This document shows, piece after piece, positions 61,434 through 64,000 of a stretch of DNA of 64,000 nt. The stretch lies in assembly GCA_012840975.1 (NCBI GenBank), contig DUVP01000032.1, positions 124,001-188,000 on the forward strand. The letters run 5' to 3'. Each line of letters starts with the position of its first letter. Position 1 is the stretch's first letter. The notes below the pieces were generated by a model, which was given only the letters and a program-made list of their open reading frames with translations, ran no database searches and was not told the DNA's origin. A program made the translations under genes and the position numbers. Source of the stretch: Mogibacterium sp. (lineage in GTDB: Bacteria; Bacillota; Clostridia; Peptostreptococcales; Anaerovoracaceae).

Positions 61434-62186
61434 TTATCTTTCATACAGTCCGGTAATTTCCTCTGTATATTCTCCGTTTTCTTTGCGTACAATGATATCA
61501 GGCAGAATCCTGAGTTCAGGACCTCCGCCTTTTATTGCATGTATAAGGACTATATTCGCGGCTTTTCCTGCATACGGTAGAACCATCTGCATTTCTTTCG
61601 GTTCAAGATCAGCTTTTCTAAGAGCGTCGAATATATCTACCAGTCTTTCCGGCCTGTGCACAAGATACATGCTGCCCTTATTATCAAGCATTCCTGATGC
61701 TGCAGCTGCAAAATCGTGTACTCCCGCCGTCGTCTCATGCCTGGCTATGTGTCTGGATTCCGGTTTTGAAGGTATTGAAGCGTCTTTTCTGAAATACGGC
61801 GGATTCGATACCACAGCATCAAAGCTTCGTTCCATAAGTTCGTTAAATTCGTTAATATCTTTAGCAATAAATCTGACTCTGCTATCAAGGTTATTCATTA
61901 TGCCCGACCTTGTGGCTCTGTCTATTTCATCTTCTCTGATATCGATTCCCATCAGCACGCTTTCTGAAACTTTATGAGAAATTATGAAGGCTACAACTCC
62001 GCTTCCCGTCCCCAGATCCGCTATAAAGCTTCCCTTTTGTATACCTCTTGCTCCGGTTTCACCGGCGGCAAACGATGCCAGAAGAACGGAGTCAATACCG
62101 TAGCCGAATTCTTTATGCTGTATCAGCTTTATTCCTCCAAAGCCTATGTTATCTATTCTTTCTCCGTCTTTAAGTTCCCGGGTCAT
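61434..62186 (-). CDS. tRNA1(Val) adenine-N6 methyltransferase-like (TrmN6/YabB)
   Basis: 250 aa class I methyltransferase. The SAM site is IADLGTGSGVVAFIISHK near residue 49 and the catalytic motif VVSNPPYFRKDAS near 128. The position after ricT and holB matches the Firmicutes yabB order, which supports the tRNA m6A methyltransferase role. The start overlaps the ricT stop by one base. Confidence 0.9.
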   Translation of the reverse strand: MTRELKDGERIDNIGFGGIKLIQHKEFGYGIDSVLLASFAAGETGARGIQKGSFIADLGTGSGVVAFIISHKVSESVLMGIDIREDEIDRATRSGIMNNLDSRVRFIAKDINEFNELMERSFDAVVSNPPYFRKDASIPSKPESRHIARHETTAGVHDFAAAASGMLDNKGSMYLVHRPERLVDIFDALRKADLEPKEMQMVLPYAGKAANIVLIHAIKGGGPELRILPDIIVRKENGEYTEEITGLYER

Positions 62187-63106
62187 CAGAAATCTCTCAT
62201 CATGGCCTCAAGTTCACGAATATCTTCTTCTATTGTTTCATTAGCATCGCTGCTTTCATCCTTATCACCTTTTGTCCTGTGTCTTTTTATCTCTTCCCTG
62301 GTGAAAGTCCTGATCTTATGATCGAAAACCTCTTCTCCGGTTTCCGGATCGATTTCTAATGCTCTGGTATGGATTTTTCCATTGAAATAGTCGACACTTA
62401 TTACTTTGGCCGGACCATCCGGTGTGTCTACTCTCTCATTATCGTTAGGCATTCCCTTTCGAAGCTCTTTGTATATCTCATCTTCAAAATTCAGGCAGCA
62501 CATAAGCCTGCCACAGGTCCCTGATATTTTGCTTGGATTAAGAGACAGGTTCTGCTGTTTCGCCATTTTAATTGAAACAGGCTGAAAATCGTGCAGCCAT
62601 TTACTGCAGCAAAGCGGTCTTCCGCATATGCCTATGCCGCCCAGCATTTTGGCTTCATCTCTGACACCTATCTGTCTTAACTCAATTCTGTTACGAAAAC
62701 ACCCTGCGAGGTCTTTGGCCAGCTCTCTGAAGTCCACACGTCCGTCAGATGAGAAGTAAAAGACTATTTTGGCTCCGTCTATCATAAACTCAACATCTAT
62801 CAGCTTCATATCGAGCTTATGTTTCGCAATCTTCTCACAACAAATCTTAAAAGCTTCATCTCTCCGCTCCAGATTTTTTTGATATGTCGCCAGATCTTTT
62901 TCCGTAGCTCTTCTCTCAATCGGCTTAAGTTCTGCAACAAGGCTTTCTTTTTCTACCATTCTGTTTTCAATGAGAATATGTCCCAGTTCCATACCCCTTA
63001 CTGTTTCAACTACGACATTTTCTCCACAAGTATATTTCTCTCCCTCAGGATCGAAGTAGTAGGTCTTCCTCGATTTACGGAAACCTACTCCTACTATCTC
63101 AATCAT
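62186..63106 (-). CDS. ricT: PSP1 domain protein RicT (YaaT)
   Basis: 306 aa. The PSP1 domain has the cysteine motifs GICGRPLCCSKWLHDF (near 155) and GTCGRLMCCLNFEDEIY (near 195), the cluster-binding signatures of RicT/YaaT. In Bacillus RicT acts with RicA and RicF on mRNA processing by RNase Y and on phosphorelay control. The C-terminus has a charged tail. It lies 11 nt after holB. Confidence 0.93.
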   Translation of the reverse strand: MIEIVGVGFRKSRKTYYFDPEGEKYTCGENVVVETVRGMELGHILIENRMVEKESLVAELKPIERRATEKDLATYQKNLERRDEAFKICCEKIAKHKLDMKLIDVEFMIDGAKIVFYFSSDGRVDFRELAKDLAGCFRNRIELRQIGVRDEAKMLGGIGICGRPLCCSKWLHDFQPVSIKMAKQQNLSLNPSKISGTCGRLMCCLNFEDEIYKELRKGMPNDNERVDTPDGPAKVISVDYFNGKIHTRALEIDPETGEEVFDHKIRTFTREEIKRHRTKGDKDESSDANETIEEDIRELEAMMRDF

Positions 63107-63117
63107 ATATTTCCTCC

Positions 63118-63915
63118 TTATTGAACTTCCAAAACCAACCTTTTCAGGGCTTTGTTGTAGTCCATTCCTGACTTTATATCTTTAAGAGCGGATTCAGCAG
63201 TATTAATAGCATCTGCCATATCCTCTCTCGATGTACCGTATATCATTCTGTGTCTGTATTCATCTTCCAGAAGCCCGATCAGCTCTTCGGCATCTTGTCG
63301 CGTATTGATATTCTTTGCTATTTTTTCCCTTAATTCATAAAAGAAAATTTCCCCACCTGTAATCATTTCCACTATTTCATGGAGATTTTCTTTTTTTAAT
63401 ATTTCTTTTTCCTGATGTATCGTGTAGTCACTTACCCTTATAACAGTGCATCTTGATCTGACTGTTTTCAGCAATCTGTCCTTGTTCGATGATCCCAGTA
63501 TTATAATCGCTCCGGCTTCAGGCTCTTCCAAAGTTTTGAGAAGTTTGTTCTGTATGATTTCACTGAGCGAATCCGCATCATCAATAATACCGATAACATA
63601 TCTTCCGTATGATCCCATCCGCAGCCTGTCCAGCATTGCAACAGCGTCTTCTGTTTTATAAGAGTTCTTACCGCTCATATTCATATGATATACATCCATG
63701 CTCGTTCCTGCAGCTATCTGCCTGCAGGATCCGCATTTGCCGCAAGGTCTCTTTTCAGGATATTCGGATTCACATTCAATACCTGAAACTAACTTCTCTA
63801 TGAAGTCTGTCCTTATTTCGTCTTCTCCTTCTTCAATAATATATGAACGCGAGAAGCTGTCTTTTGCAGTTATATTCGAGATTATATTGTTCAATCTGTC
63901 TGTATCGAATTTCAT
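63118..63915 (-). CDS. holB: DNA polymerase III subunit delta' (HolB)
   Basis: 265 aa. It has the zinc-binding motif RPCGKCGSCRQIAAGTSMDVYHM near residue 60, the sensor-like IIDDADSLSEIIQNKLLKTLEEP near 110, and SRCTVIRV. It lacks a full Walker A, as is usual for delta'. It is part of the sliding-clamp loader. It is short compared with the usual 320 aa, with a brief C-terminal domain. Gene order holB-ricT-trmN6 supports the call. Confidence 0.88.
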   Translation of the reverse strand: MKFDTDRLNNIISNITAKDSFSRSYIIEEGEDEIRTDFIEKLVSGIECESEYPEKRPCGKCGSCRQIAAGTSMDVYHMNMSGKNSYKTEDAVAMLDRLRMGSYGRYVIGIIDDADSLSEIIQNKLLKTLEEPEAGAIIILGSSNKDRLLKTVRSRCTVIRVSDYTIHQEKEILKKENLHEIVEMITGGEIFFYELREKIAKNINTRQDAEELIGLLEDEYRHRMIYGTSREDMADAINTAESALKDIKSGMDYNKALKRLVLEVQ

Positions 63916-63935
63916 AGAATACTTTCTTTCCGGCT

Positions 63936-64000
63936 TTACATAAGTTCTTCCAGGTATGCCCGGATTTCATTTTTAATATCTTCTATCGAAGCCGTTGCAT
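63936..64000 (-). CDS. C-terminal end of an upstream gene, probably dTMP kinase
   Basis: The frame ends in SIEDIKNEIRAYLEELM followed by TAA and is open to the right edge, so about 20 residues are visible. A Firmicutes order tmk-(darA)-holB-ricT suggests thymidylate kinase, and the helical ending fits, but identity cannot be proved from this fragment. Confidence 0.55.
   Translation of the reverse strand, partial: ATASIEDIKNEIRAYLEELM

Overview
The window looks like a chromosomal segment of a strictly anaerobic, amino-acid-fermenting low-GC Firmicute (class Clostridia). Peptostreptococcaceae or Anaerovoracaceae-type organisms fit best, but this is an inference from gene content. The pointers are a selenocysteine-dependent D-proline reductase locus (prd), a class III (anaerobic) ribonucleotide reductase, reverse rubrerythrin, a Firmicutes-type class III fructose-bisphosphatase, RicT and ScpAB. 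I see no phage, IS element or CRISPR array.

Layout. 1-4.3 kb: a branched-chain amino acid ABC importer (liv), cut by the left edge. 4.3-10.6 kb: a tightly overlapping minus-strand run of nrdG, a THUMP methyltransferase, an alpha/beta hydrolase, a prepilin peptidase, truA, scpA, scpB and rluB. 10.7-14.9 kb: a DUF4143 ATPase with 23-bp repeats upstream, then nrdD behind a NrdR-type promoter. A 55-aa gene missing from the ORF track follows nrdD and carries the glycyl-radical motif that the large NrdD chain lacks. 15-19.7 kb: arginase, reverse rubrerythrin, a Fur/PerR regulator, a DtxR/MntR regulator and a YtrA-type GntR-regulated ABC exporter. 19.8-31 kb: two small membrane genes and the pyrimidine operon pyrC-carB-pyrK-pyrD-pyrF-pyrE-pyrB, in which PyrB is fused to a PyrI zinc domain, followed by a DMT transporter and a nitrilase-family amidase. 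31-38 kb: a putative molybdenum carrier, a DNA glycosylase, tRNA-Ala, thiamine pyrophosphokinase, a rubredoxin/ferredoxin pair, tsf-rpsB and a purine permease. 38-43.5 kb: a flavodoxin-like protein, dnaE and a TauE/SafE permease. 43.6-51.6 kb: the proline reductase locus prdC-prdA-small gene-prdB(Sec)-prdD-prdE-flavodoxin, with proline racemase (prdF) divergent. 51.7-64 kb: tRNA-Arg, a CCA-adding-type enzyme, an MdoB/LtaS-type transferase, PrsW, pfkA, fbp, murA, two small membrane genes, and trmN6-ricT-holB-(tmk).

How they fit together. Leucine, isoleucine and valine imported by Liv are typical Stickland electron donors. Arginase makes ornithine, which can feed proline. PrdF racemises L-proline to D-proline, and PrdA/PrdB reduce it to 5-aminovalerate using electrons probably delivered by PrdC. 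The redox and iron regulators and rubrerythrin protect this oxygen-sensitive metabolism. The most noteworthy items are the split glycyl-radical ribonucleotide reductase, the truncated PyrI fusion, the selenocysteine codon with a visible SECIS hairpin in prdB, and PrdD/PrdE as a PrdA-like protein divided exactly at the PrdA processing site.
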